Shown: piece by piece, positions 13,723-20,132 of the stretch
Position numbering within the stretch: the stretch's first letter is position 1
Layout: each line of letters begins with the position of its first letter
Assembly: GCA_031424795.1 (NCBI GenBank)
Contig: JANPIC010000115.1
Span: forward strand, 1 to 20,548
Reading direction: 5' to 3'
From: Aalborgiella sp031424795
GTDB lineage: Bacteria > Pseudomonadota > Gammaproteobacteria > Burkholderiales > Burkholderiaceae_C
Length of the DNA: 20,548 nt
The notes under the pieces: model-generated
Told to the model about the DNA's origin: nothing
The model's input: the letters and a program-made list of their open reading frames with translations, nothing else
The model's database searches: none
Made by a program: the position numbers and the translations under genes

Positions 13723-14730
13723 TTAATGAGCAGCAATTTGCTGCAATGCTTTTTCTGCCTGCGCGTCAGCGTGATATGACGACCTTACCATGGCACCCAC
13801 TGCCGCATGCGTAAAACCCATGTCATAGGCTTTGGCCTCAAACATCTTAAAGGTGTCCGGGTGGACGTAGCGTTTCACCGTCAAATGCGACATGGAGGGC
13901 GCTAAATACTGGCCGATGGTAAGCATGTCGATGTTGTGGTCGCGCATGTCCTGCATCACTTGCAGCACTTCTTCGTCAGTTTCGCCCAAACCCACCATGA
14001 TGCCGCTCTTGGTCGGTACGTTCGGGTGCAATTCTTTGAATTTTTTCAGCAAATTCAGGCTGAACTGGTAGTCTGAACCCGGGCGCGCTTCTTTGTACAG
14101 GCGCGGCGCGGTTTCCAGGTTGTGGTTCATCACATCCGGCGGTGCTAATTTCAAAATCTCTAGCGCGCGGTCGTCGCGACCCCGGAAGTCGGGCACCAGC
14201 ACCTCGATTTGGGTGGTTGGGGACAGTTCACGGATGTTTTTGATGCAATCGACAAAATGCTGCGCCCCGCCGTCGCGCAGGTCGTCACGGTCAACGCTGG
14301 TAATCACCACGTATTTCAACTTCAGCGCTGCAATGGTTTTGGCCAGGTTGATGGGTTCGTTCACATCCAGCGGGTCGGGCCGACCGTGGCCGACATCGCA
14401 AAACGGGCAGCGACGGGTGCATTTGTCGCCCATGATCATGAAAGTCGCCGTGCCTTTGCCAAAACACTCGCCGATGTTCGGGCAACTGGCTTCTTCACAC
14501 ACCGTCACCAGTTTGTTGGCACGCAAAATGTCTTTGATTTCGTAAAAGCGGGTCGAAGGTGAACCCGCTTTGACGCGGATCCAGTCCGGCTTCTTCAGCA
14601 CCTCGCCCTGCACCACCTTGACGGGAATGCGCGACAGCTTGGCTCCGGCTTTTTGTTTGGCCAAGGGGTTGTAATCGGCTTGCGACTGGGCTTCGCGCAC
14701 GGTGGGGTTGGTTGTCTCTAAGGTGCTCAT
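13723..14730 (-). CDS. lipA: Lipoyl synthase
   Basis: Radical SAM enzyme that inserts two sulfurs into protein-bound octanoyl groups to make lipoate. Cysteines of the auxiliary cluster are C78, C83 and C89 (VCEEASCPNIGECFGKG). The radical SAM cluster is C104, C108 and C111 (CTRRCPFCDVGHG). The conserved RSSYHAD near the C-terminus supplies the serine ligand. The 335-residue length is normal for betaproteobacteria. I chose the ATG at 14730 because GGA lies six bases before it; the alternative ATG at 14736 sits directly against that GGA. It lies 36 nt downstream of lipB. Confidence 0.97.
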   Translation of the reverse strand: MSTLETTNPTVREAQSQADYNPLAKQKAGAKLSRIPVKVVQGEVLKKPDWIRVKAGSPSTRFYEIKDILRANKLVTVCEEASCPNIGECFGKGTATFMIMGDKCTRRCPFCDVGHGRPDPLDVNEPINLAKTIAALKLKYVVITSVDRDDLRDGGAQHFVDCIKNIRELSPTTQIEVLVPDFRGRDDRALEILKLAPPDVMNHNLETAPRLYKEARPGSDYQFSLNLLKKFKELHPNVPTKSGIMVGLGETDEEVLQVMQDMRDHNIDMLTIGQYLAPSMSHLTVKRYVHPDTFKMFEAKAYDMGFTHAAVGAMVRSSYHADAQAEKALQQIAAH

Positions 14731-14766
14731 AATCATTCCGGTAAGTAAAACATGGTCTGTTTCAGG

Positions 14767-15528
14767 TCAGGGTGCTAGATAAGTTACGAGTTTTTGACTC
14801 AGTATGCCAGCCGCCTCGTCCCAAGTGCAAGATACCCCTATTGTAGAAAGGTCTACGGTCTGCAACCCGGAATAACCACACGGGTTGATGCGGGAAAAGG
14901 GTTCTAAATCCATGGAAACGTTCAAGGCCACCCCGTGGTAGGTGCAATGGCGGCTGACTTTGATGCCCAAAGCGGCGATTTTGCCTAGGCCGATAAAGTT
15001 GATGGGGGCTGGTTTTTCATCATGCGGGATGCTCGAGTCGCCATCAACCCGTTTTTGTGGTCGCTGATCCAGCAAGGCATGCGAACTCGGGTCATCCAGC
15101 CGCACATAAATTCCGGGCGCACCCGCCACACGGTGTCCCGTGACATTGAAATGCGCCAGCGTGCGAATCACGGCTTCTTCGATGCGATAGACGTATTCTT
15201 TGACAAAATAGCCCGCAGCTTTCAAATCTACCATCGGATACACCACCACCTGCCCAGGTCCGTGGTAGGTCACCTGCCCGCCCCGGTTCGATTGCACAAT
15301 TGGGATGCTGCCAGCGTTCAAAATATGCTCAACCTTACCGGCTAGACCCTGTGTAAAGACGGGATTATGCTCACAAATCCATAGCGCATCAGGCAATAAA
15401 TACGCCGGCTGAGTGCCATTTTCAAGGGTATTTTCTGAGCTTTTCTCAGCATGCCGCTGCTCTGTGTAGAGCTGCATCGCTTCATAAGTCGGTAGGTAGT
15501 CTACGCGGCCTAAATACTGAATTTTCAT
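14767..15528 (-). CDS. lipB: Octanoyl-ACP:protein N-octanoyltransferase
   Basis: Transfers octanoate from acyl carrier protein to lipoyl domains, the step before LipA. Landmarks are NRGGQVTYHGPGQVVVYPMVDL (about 81-102), the catalytic lysine K183 in GLGKIAALGIKVSR and the catalytic cysteine C217 in RINPCGYSGLQTVDL. The protein is 253 residues, against about 210-215 in enterics. Two extra segments account for this. One is residues 27-47, which overlaps dispersed repeat copy D. The other is a polar stretch before the lysine (about 146-178, DPSSHALLDQRPQKRVDGDS and onward). The start is ATG at 15528, 17 nt after the ybeD stop. Confidence 0.96.
   Translation of the reverse strand: MKIQYLGRVDYLPTYEAMQLYTEQRHAEKSSENTLENGTQPAYLLPDALWICEHNPVFTQGLAGKVEHILNAGSIPIVQSNRGGQVTYHGPGQVVVYPMVDLKAAGYFVKEYVYRIEEAVIRTLAHFNVTGHRVAGAPGIYVRLDDPSSHALLDQRPQKRVDGDSSIPHDEKPAPINFIGLGKIAALGIKVSRHCTYHGVALNVSMDLEPFSRINPCGYSGLQTVDLSTIGVSCTWDEAAGILSQKLVTYLAP
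15364..15412 (+). repeat. Dispersed 49-bp repeat, copy D (inside lipB)
   Basis: Shares aggcaataaatacgccggct with copy A, 20 consecutive identical bases. The GCTAT/ATAGC half is poorly kept. It is in frame on the minus strand and encodes the QPAYLLPDAL part of an extra segment of LipB. Confidence 0.7.
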
Positions 15529-15545
15529 GCAGTTAATTTCAAAAA

Positions 15546-15854
15546 CTAGAGCACCATCTTCACCATCGGGTGCGTCGACAGCGTGCGGTACAGCTCGTCC
15601 AGCTGCTCGCGGCTGGTGGCGTTGATGGTGATGGTAATGCCCAGGTAGTTGCCGCCCTTGCTTTCACGTAATTCAAGTGTTTTGGCGTCAAACGTCGGGT
15701 CAAACGCGTGGGCAACAGCGGTGATGGCGTGGACAAAGCCGTCCGCTTTGGACCCCATGACCTTGATCGGGAAGGCGCAGGGGTAAACGATGAGGGATTC
15801 TTCAACCACCGGGGTGGTGGTGGCAGCTGTGACAACAGGTTTTTCAGGATTCAT
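15546..15854 (-). CDS. YbeD family protein (DUF493)
   Basis: A 102-residue ferredoxin-like-fold protein. The conserved portion runs from LIVYPCAFPIKVMGSKADGFVHAI through GGNYLGITITINATSREQLDELYRTLSTHPMVKMVL at the C-terminus. YbeD is a small protein commonly encoded just upstream of lipB, as here, and its molecular role is not well settled; a link to lipoate metabolism or regulation has been suggested from this position. The ATG at 15854 begins 7 nt after the metallo-hydrolase stop. An upstream TTG at 15875 would overlap that gene. Confidence 0.92.
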   Translation of the reverse strand: MNPEKPVVTAATTTPVVEESLIVYPCAFPIKVMGSKADGFVHAITAVAHAFDPTFDAKTLELRESKGGNYLGITITINATSREQLDELYRTLSTHPMVKMVL

Positions 15855-15861
15855 GTTGCAA

Positions 15862-16992
15862 TTATCGCGCTGCAAGACTCATAGAAGCGGTGCGCTTCTC
15901 AAATTGCCTTGATTCGCCAATGGCTAAAACGCCAAAATCAGTGTCTTTCACGCCTAAAGCTTGCCGTGCAAGAGCCAATTCGCGCGGCGGTTGGTCCAGC
16001 GGCTCGTCGGTGAGCGAAAACGTGCCCCAATGCACGCCAATGCTGCGTTTAGCGCCCACATCTTGGTGTATGCGCACCGATTCCATGGGGTTGACGTGCT
16101 GCTGCGACATGAACCAGCGCGGCTCATACGCGCCTACGGGCACCAAGGCGAGGTCAAATCCGCCACCCAATGCCTCGATTTGGCGCAGTGCAAAGTGCTT
16201 GGCTGTGTCGGTAAAATCGCGGCTGTAACCGGTGTCGCCGGCGTAATACCAGTGAAAATCAGTGCCCAATACGGCCCAGCCACCCCACAAAGTGGCGCTC
16301 CGGTCGTTCACGCTGCGGGCGGACCAATGTTGTACGGGTGTTAAATAAAACTCAACCCCTTTGAGGGCATGGTGCTCCCACCAGTCCAGCTCGACCACGC
16401 TGTCAATACCGATGCCGTTAAACCACGCTTTTAAGCCCAAAGGTACGATAAAAAGTGTCGTTTTACCAGCTGATTTGGCTTTTTCGTCCAATTGCGCCAC
16501 GCTGATGCGGTCAAGGTGGTCGTAGTGGTTGTGTGAAATCAGCACAGCGTCAATATCTGGCAAATCAGCCATCGCCACACCGGGCGGCTGGGCGCGCTTG
16601 GGGCCGAAAATTTGAACGGGCGAGGCGCGCTCAGAAAAAATGGGGTCAACCAACACGTTCAAGCCGTTCGCCTGCACCAAAGCGGTGGCGTGGCCTATCC
16701 AGGTGACGGTGGGTGAAGCGGGAGCTTTGAGTAAGGCAAGATCGGCTTGAACGCTGGGCGTGGGGATGTTGGGTGTTTTGTCTATGCCCCAAGATTCCCA
16801 CTGCCAACGGATGAAGTCGCCAAACGATTTGTTGACCGCTTGCGCGTAGTTGTTTTTGAAGCCAGTGGGCGTGTGGTGCGCTTTGGCGACGCTGTCATTT
16901 TGCGCATTTGAGTTGCTAAAAAAGACCAAAATTGCTATACTTATAATAGCTGTATAGGCATATTTTACGCCGGCTAGATGCCAATTTCTCAT
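15862..16992 (-). CDS. Secreted metallo-beta-lactamase-fold hydrolase (NAPE-PLD/UlaG-like)
   Basis: A 376-residue binuclear metal hydrolase. The metal motif is SHNHYDHLD (H154, H156, D158, H159). TVTWIGHATALVQANGLNVLVDPIFSERASP, the motif region WYYAGDTGYSRD and the late SIGVHWGTFSLTDEP support the NAPE-hydrolysing phospholipase D-like group. The natural substrate in bacteria is not established. The N-terminus looks like a signal peptide: RNWHLAGVKYAYTAIISIAILVFF, then a possible cleavage after SNSNA. That puts the enzyme in the periplasm. Residues 4-20 are encoded by dispersed repeat copy B. The gene lies 34 nt after the CopD-like gene and 7 nt before ybeD on the same strand. Confidence 0.9.
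   Translation of the reverse strand: MRNWHLAGVKYAYTAIISIAILVFFSNSNAQNDSVAKAHHTPTGFKNNYAQAVNKSFGDFIRWQWESWGIDKTPNIPTPSVQADLALLKAPASPTVTWIGHATALVQANGLNVLVDPIFSERASPVQIFGPKRAQPPGVAMADLPDIDAVLISHNHYDHLDRISVAQLDEKAKSAGKTTLFIVPLGLKAWFNGIGIDSVVELDWWEHHALKGVEFYLTPVQHWSARSVNDRSATLWGGWAVLGTDFHWYYAGDTGYSRDFTDTAKHFALRQIEALGGGFDLALVPVGAYEPRWFMSQQHVNPMESVRIHQDVGAKRSIGVHWGTFSLTDEPLDQPPRELALARQALGVKDTDFGVLAIGESRQFEKRTASMSLAAR
16929..16977 (+). repeat. Dispersed 49-bp repeat, copy B (encodes a signal peptide)
   Basis: Aligns without gaps to copy A at 37 of 49 bases by hand count. It keeps GCTAT-N7-ATAGC, the AGG, and TACGCCGGCTAG at the end, while the AATAAA part of the core has changed to TATTTT. On the minus strand it is in frame and encodes most of the hydrophobic N-terminus of the metallo-hydrolase. 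Confidence 0.65.
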
Positions 16993-17026
16993 GTAAAAAT
17001 AGGGTTCTTAGAAGTAACAGGTAAAT

Positions 17027-17476
17027 TTAGTGCAAAAAAAGCACAGCAGCAATGGCCAACCAGCCGAGAATAAAGTTGGTTTTTACAATTGCTTGGATTT
17101 GACCTATGCGTCGCCCCGCTTCAGGCCAGTCAGACGCCGCAACAGCTTGTTTTAAACGCTTGAATGGCCCAAAATAAACGTGGCCAAACAGCGCAAACAT
17201 CAGTAAACCAATCCCCAGCATCACATGCCAGCCAAGTGGTGCGGCTTTCATGCCCACCGCCATCAGCATGCCAGCTCCAGTGACGAGCAAGGCCGCAATG
17301 CTGAGCCAAACGAGCGGGAAAAAGCGACCCATCACACCTGCCATCAAAGGCAAACGTTGCGGCGGCTGCAACTGAGACGTCACCACGGGGCGCAATATCC
17401 ACAGCATGAAGGTCATGCCGCCAATCCACGTGATGGCGCCTGCGAGGTGGAGGAATTTGGAGAGGATGTAAATCAT
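17027..17476 (-). CDS. CopD family integral membrane protein
   Basis: A 149-residue membrane protein with four predicted helices (about residues 5-29, 49-75, 82-100 and 130-148). It starts MIYILSKFLHLAGAITWIGGM, where the His and the WxGG motif are typical of CopD-like proteins and related heme-associated families. A further histidine lies in LFGHVYFGPFKRLKQA. Roles in copper handling have been proposed for CopD, but this short form is not characterised and cannot be assigned from sequence alone. It is divergent from atpI and appears to be the first gene of the minus-strand run that ends with lipA and mgrA. Confidence 0.82.
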   Translation of the reverse strand: MIYILSKFLHLAGAITWIGGMTFMLWILRPVVTSQLQPPQRLPLMAGVMGRFFPLVWLSIAALLVTGAGMLMAVGMKAAPLGWHVMLGIGLLMFALFGHVYFGPFKRLKQAVAASDWPEAGRRIGQIQAIVKTNFILGWLAIAAVLFLH

Positions 17477-17591
17477 GTGAGGCTTTCAAAAATGAGCTTG
17501 TATTTTGCACGCAGCAAAAGGTATTTGCGCTAATTCGCAGCAATTCCCCCAAGTGGTGGCTTGTTTATGGTGCAAATTTGGCGCAAGGGTC

Positions 17592-17621
17592 TAGACAAGA
17601 GCGCGGGTTTATACGTATAAT
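17592..17621 (+). promoter_or_regulatory. Candidate sigma-70 promoter of the atp operon
   Basis: TAGACA at 17592-17597 and a perfect TATAAT at 17616-17621 are separated by 18 bases on the plus strand. Transcription would start near 17628, about 16 bases before the ATG at 17644. This placement rules out the earlier in-frame starts of atpI at 17578 (TTG) and 17620 (ATG), which would lie upstream of or within the promoter. Confidence 0.6.
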
Positions 17622-17643
17622 GAGCGGCTGTGCTGAGTTACAT

Positions 17644-18228
17644 ATGTTGACAACTACTCTGTTATCTAAATATCTAGCGAAGCAAAAGACTGCGCAGGAC
17701 GCTGAGCGAGCAAAATTATTGAATGCATCTGTGAAAACAAATGCGTTTGACGATGTAGATGCCAGGTCAGAAATTGAGCCGGAACGTTTAACGGCTAGTC
17801 AGGCGCAGGAGCTTCGCGTAAGGCTAAGTAAGTCTGGTTCGGTATTATCACCGTGGCAAATCATTGTGGGCCAGTTGTTGGCTGGTGCGGTGTTTGCGGT
17901 GATAGGGTGGTTAATCACTGGCAAGTCCAGTGTGGCGGTCTCAATAGCTTACGGCGCTTTGGCTGTGGTTATTCCGGCGGCGGTGTTTGCAAGAGGGCTG
18001 ATGAGTCAGTTTTCGAGTTTGAACGCGCTGACAGCTGGGTTTGGGTTTTTTGTGTGGGAAATGATCAAGATTGTGGCGACTGTGGTGTTGATAGCCATAG
18101 CGCCTAAGTTGGTGGCAGATTTGGACTGGTTGGCGATGCTAATCGGCTTGATTGTCACCATGAAGGTGGTTTTTGTGTTGTTGTGGTTGTTGCCTAAAAT
18201 AAACGGTAAAGCTGCAGCGGCTAAGTAA
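17644..18228 (+). CDS. atpI: ATP synthase subunit I
   Basis: Small membrane protein encoded first in many atp operons. It is thought to help assemble the c ring and is not part of the finished enzyme. From the ATG at 17644 it has 194 residues. A polar cytoplasmic N-terminal arm of about 65 residues is followed by four hydrophobic segments (IIVGQLLAGAVFAVIGWLI, SIAYGALAVVIPAAVFARGL, FFVWEMIKIVATVVLIAIA, AMLIGLIVTMKVVFVLLWLL), matching the AtpI family pattern. Identity at sequence level is weak, as usual, and the call leans on its place before atpB. The start is chosen from the promoter position. Confidence 0.88.
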   Translation: MLTTTLLSKYLAKQKTAQDAERAKLLNASVKTNAFDDVDARSEIEPERLTASQAQELRVRLSKSGSVLSPWQIIVGQLLAGAVFAVIGWLITGKSSVAVSIAYGALAVVIPAAVFARGLMSQFSSLNALTAGFGFFVWEMIKIVATVVLIAIAPKLVADLDWLAMLIGLIVTMKVVFVLLWLLPKINGKAAAAK

Positions 18229-18277
18229 ATTTAATGTCAAAGCACAATTTTTAAAAGAACAATTTAAAGATATAAAA

Positions 18278-19204
18278 ATGTCCGAAGTAGCAACATCAGC
18301 AGCAAACGAAGCAGTACACGCAGCGCCAACGGCCAGTGAATATATTGTTCACCACCTGACGCATTGGCAAAACAAGAAGCAAGTTGACATCGTTGACTTC
18401 TCTGTTTTCAACTACGACTCCATCTTTTTTATGACCCTGTTGGGCGTTATTGGCAGCTTTTTCTTGTGGAAAGCCGCACGCAAGGCAACTTCAGGTGCGC
18501 CAGGGCGCTTCCAGGCAGCTGTCGAAATCTTGTATGAAATGGTTGATAACCAAGCCAAATCTATCGTCCACAACGCGCAAAGTCGCAAATTGGTTGCGCC
18601 TTTGGCTTTGACGGTGTTTGTTTGGATTTTCTTGCTCAACGCGATGGATTTGTTGCCACTCGACTTGTTGCCAGAAATCTGGAAAAAAATCTACGGCGCT
18701 GCTGGGCATGACCCAGAGCACGCATACTTGCGTGTTGTGCCTACGGCTGACTTGTCTGTCACCATGGGTTTGTCGGTATCGGTCTTGCTGATCTGCTTGT
18801 TTTACAACATGAAGATCAAGGGCATGGGCGGCTGGGCGCATGAGCTCATCAGCGCGCCATTTGGTACGGTTAAGATGACAAAAAATCCGCTCTCATGGTT
18901 GGGATTCATTGCTTTGGCTGTGGTCAACGTGGCTGAGCAGTTGATTTCGTTCACGGCAAAAACCGTGTCACACGGCATGCGATTGTTTGGAAATATGTAT
19001 GCGGGCGAGTTGGTGTTTATGCTGATCGCTCTGCTTGGCGGTTCATGGGTGGCGTTTGAGGCGGGAAGTCTGGCGCTGTTCAGTATGCAAATTGTGACGG
19101 GTTGGGCGTGGGCTGTGTTTCACATCATCATCATTGCGCTGCAAGCGTTTGTGTTCATGATGTTGACACTGGTCTACATCGGTCAATCGCACGATGCGCA
19201 TTAA
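18278..19204 (+). CDS. atpB: F1Fo ATP synthase subunit a
   Basis: Membrane stator subunit with the proton half-channels. The essential arginine is R235 in SHGMRLFGNMYAGELVFM. Other conserved parts are LNAMDLLPLDLLPEI, PTADLSVTMGLSVSVLL, the amphipathic segment with NVAEQLISFTAKTVSHG and the last helix FHIIIIALQAFVFMMLTLVYIG. The protein is 308 residues, longer than the 271 of Escherichia coli, because of an N-terminal extension (MSEVATSAANEAVHAAP...) before the conserved SEYIVHHLTHWQ. Such extensions are common in Burkholderiales. The ribosome site is poor, in an A-rich leader. Confidence 0.97.
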   Translation: MSEVATSAANEAVHAAPTASEYIVHHLTHWQNKKQVDIVDFSVFNYDSIFFMTLLGVIGSFFLWKAARKATSGAPGRFQAAVEILYEMVDNQAKSIVHNAQSRKLVAPLALTVFVWIFLLNAMDLLPLDLLPEIWKKIYGAAGHDPEHAYLRVVPTADLSVTMGLSVSVLLICLFYNMKIKGMGGWAHELISAPFGTVKMTKNPLSWLGFIALAVVNVAEQLISFTAKTVSHGMRLFGNMYAGELVFMLIALLGGSWVAFEAGSLALFSMQIVTGWAWAVFHIIIIALQAFVFMMLTLVYIGQSHDAH

Positions 19205-19221
19205 ATTACGATGAGTAATTT
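19203..19221 (+). promoter_or_regulatory. Hairpin at the atpB stop
   Basis: AAATTAC (19203-19209) and GTAATTT (19215-19221) are perfect 7-base complements around GATGA, starting inside the atpB TAA stop. A long T-rich tract follows. It is too AT-rich to be a strong terminator and the operon continues, so a processing or attenuation role is more likely. Confidence 0.35.
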
Positions 19222-19280
19222 GTTGGGTTTGTAGATTTGGTTTTTTCGTTAGTTTTGTTTTTGTTTTTTTGTTTTTTTAT
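19222..19280 (+). promoter_or_regulatory. T-rich leader upstream of atpE
   Basis: About 59 bases made almost only of T and G, with T runs of five to seven, ending just before the TAGGAG ribosome site of atpE. In Escherichia coli a U-rich stretch before atpE is a known translational enhancer, matching the high copy number of subunit c. The tract here is in the same place, so a similar role is inferred. Confidence 0.4.
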
Positions 19281-19292
19281 CTAGGAGTCATC

Positions 19293-19556
19293 ATGGAAGT
19301 CATTAGTTTTGCTGCTCTCGCTGCTGGTTTGATCATTGGTTTGGGCGCTTTGGGTGCTTGTATCGGTATCGGTATCATGGGTAGCAAGTACCTTGAATCA
19401 GCTGCTCGTCAGCCTGAGTTGATGGGTGAATTGCAAACAAAGATGTTCGTGTTGGCTGGTTTGATCGACGCTGCGTTCATTATCGGAACTGGTATCGCTT
19501 TGTGGTTCGCTACAGCTAACCCGTTCCTCGCGCAAATCGCACGTTTGGTTAAGTAA
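19293..19556 (+). CDS. atpE: F1Fo ATP synthase subunit c
   Basis: Hairpin membrane proteolipid that forms the rotor ring. It is 87 residues with two helices: a glycine-rich first helix (ALAAGLIIGLGALGACIGIGIMG), the polar loop ARQPELMGELQ, and a second helix with the ion-carrying acid D59 in LAGLIDAAFIIGTG. The sodium-type ligand pattern is not evident, so proton coupling is expected. The ATG at 19293 is preceded by TAGGAG at six bases. An upstream in-frame start at 19269 would read through the T-rich tract and is not used. Confidence 0.97.
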   Translation: MEVISFAALAAGLIIGLGALGACIGIGIMGSKYLESAARQPELMGELQTKMFVLAGLIDAAFIIGTGIALWFATANPFLAQIARLVK

Positions 19557-19559
19557 ATG

Positions 19560-19594
19560 AACAACTTGTTAGGCAATCTGCTTAACAACTTGTT
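19560..19594 (+). promoter_or_regulatory. Strong intercistronic hairpin between atpE and atpF
   Basis: Arms at 19560-19574 and 19580-19594 enclose the loop AATCT. Fourteen of 15 positions pair, including one G-U, with a single C-C mismatch. The two arms also contain the direct repeat AACAACTTGTT. There is no U tract tight against the stem, and the operon continues to atpF. The most likely role is mRNA stabilisation or processing that favours subunit c over subunit b. Confidence 0.5.
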
Positions 19595-19627
19595 TGTTTA
19601 TCAATCTTCAATTGAAGGAAACGTCCA

Positions 19628-20098
19628 GTGAGCATTAATGGAACACTAATTGCGGCGATGATCGTTTTCGCATTGTTGGTGCTGTTCACGATGAAATTCG
19701 TGTGGCCACCGATTGCGACCGCTTTGGACGAACGCGCTGCAAAAATTGCTGACGGCCTCGCTGCTGCCGACAAAGCCAAGTCTGAACTCAACAACGCCAA
19801 CAAGCGCGTTGAAGACGAATTGGCCAAGTCTCGCACAGAAACCGCAACACGTTTGGCAGATGCCGAGCGTCGCGGTCAAGCGATTGTCGAAGAGGCCAAA
19901 GTCAAAGCAACTGATGAAGGCAACAAAATCATTGCTGCCGCCAAAGTTGAAGCCGAACAACAAACCGTGAAAGCCCGTGAAACCCTGCGTGAGCAAGTGG
20001 CTGCATTGGCTGTTAAGGGTGCTGAGCAAATTCTTCGTAAAGAAGTCAATGCTGGCGTCCACGCGGATTTGTTAGGTCGATTAAAGACCGAGCTTTGA
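19628..20098 (+). CDS. atpF: F1Fo ATP synthase subunit b
   Basis: Peripheral stalk subunit. It is 156 residues, the normal length for this subunit. One N-terminal membrane helix (about residues 4-24, NGTLIAAMIVFALLVLFTMKFVWPP) is followed by a long charged, alanine-rich coiled coil (from ALDERAAKIADGLAAADKAKSEL to the end) that holds the delta subunit. The start is GTG at 19628 with GAAGGAA eight bases upstream. It follows atpE after 71 bases that include a strong hairpin. Confidence 0.96.
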   Translation: MSINGTLIAAMIVFALLVLFTMKFVWPPIATALDERAAKIADGLAAADKAKSELNNANKRVEDELAKSRTETATRLADAERRGQAIVEEAKVKATDEGNKIIAAAKVEAEQQTVKARETLREQVAALAVKGAEQILRKEVNAGVHADLLGRLKTEL

Positions 20099-20132
20099 GA
20101 CTGAACTTTTAACCGAACTACACGAGCACTTT

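Noticed and set aside
15280..15310. GGTTCGATT string resembling a tRNA T-loop
   Set aside because: No acceptor, D or anticodon stems can be formed around it and it lies within the conserved RGGQVTYHGPG coding region of lipB.
17578..17643. Longer atpI from TTG 17578 or ATG 17620
   Set aside because: Both starts lie before or inside the TAGACA/TATAAT promoter, so they would not be on the transcript; ATG 17644 fits.
18070..18105. Possible sixth copy of the dispersed repeat (ATAGCCATAGCGCC in atpI)
   Set aside because: Only short ATAGC-like words match; the core and the GCCGGCT end are missing, and the bases encode a normal AtpI membrane helix.
19222..19280. T-rich tract as a Rho-independent terminator between atpB and atpE
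   Set aside because: The stem before it is short and AT-rich, is not directly followed by a U run, and termination here would silence atpE, F and H.
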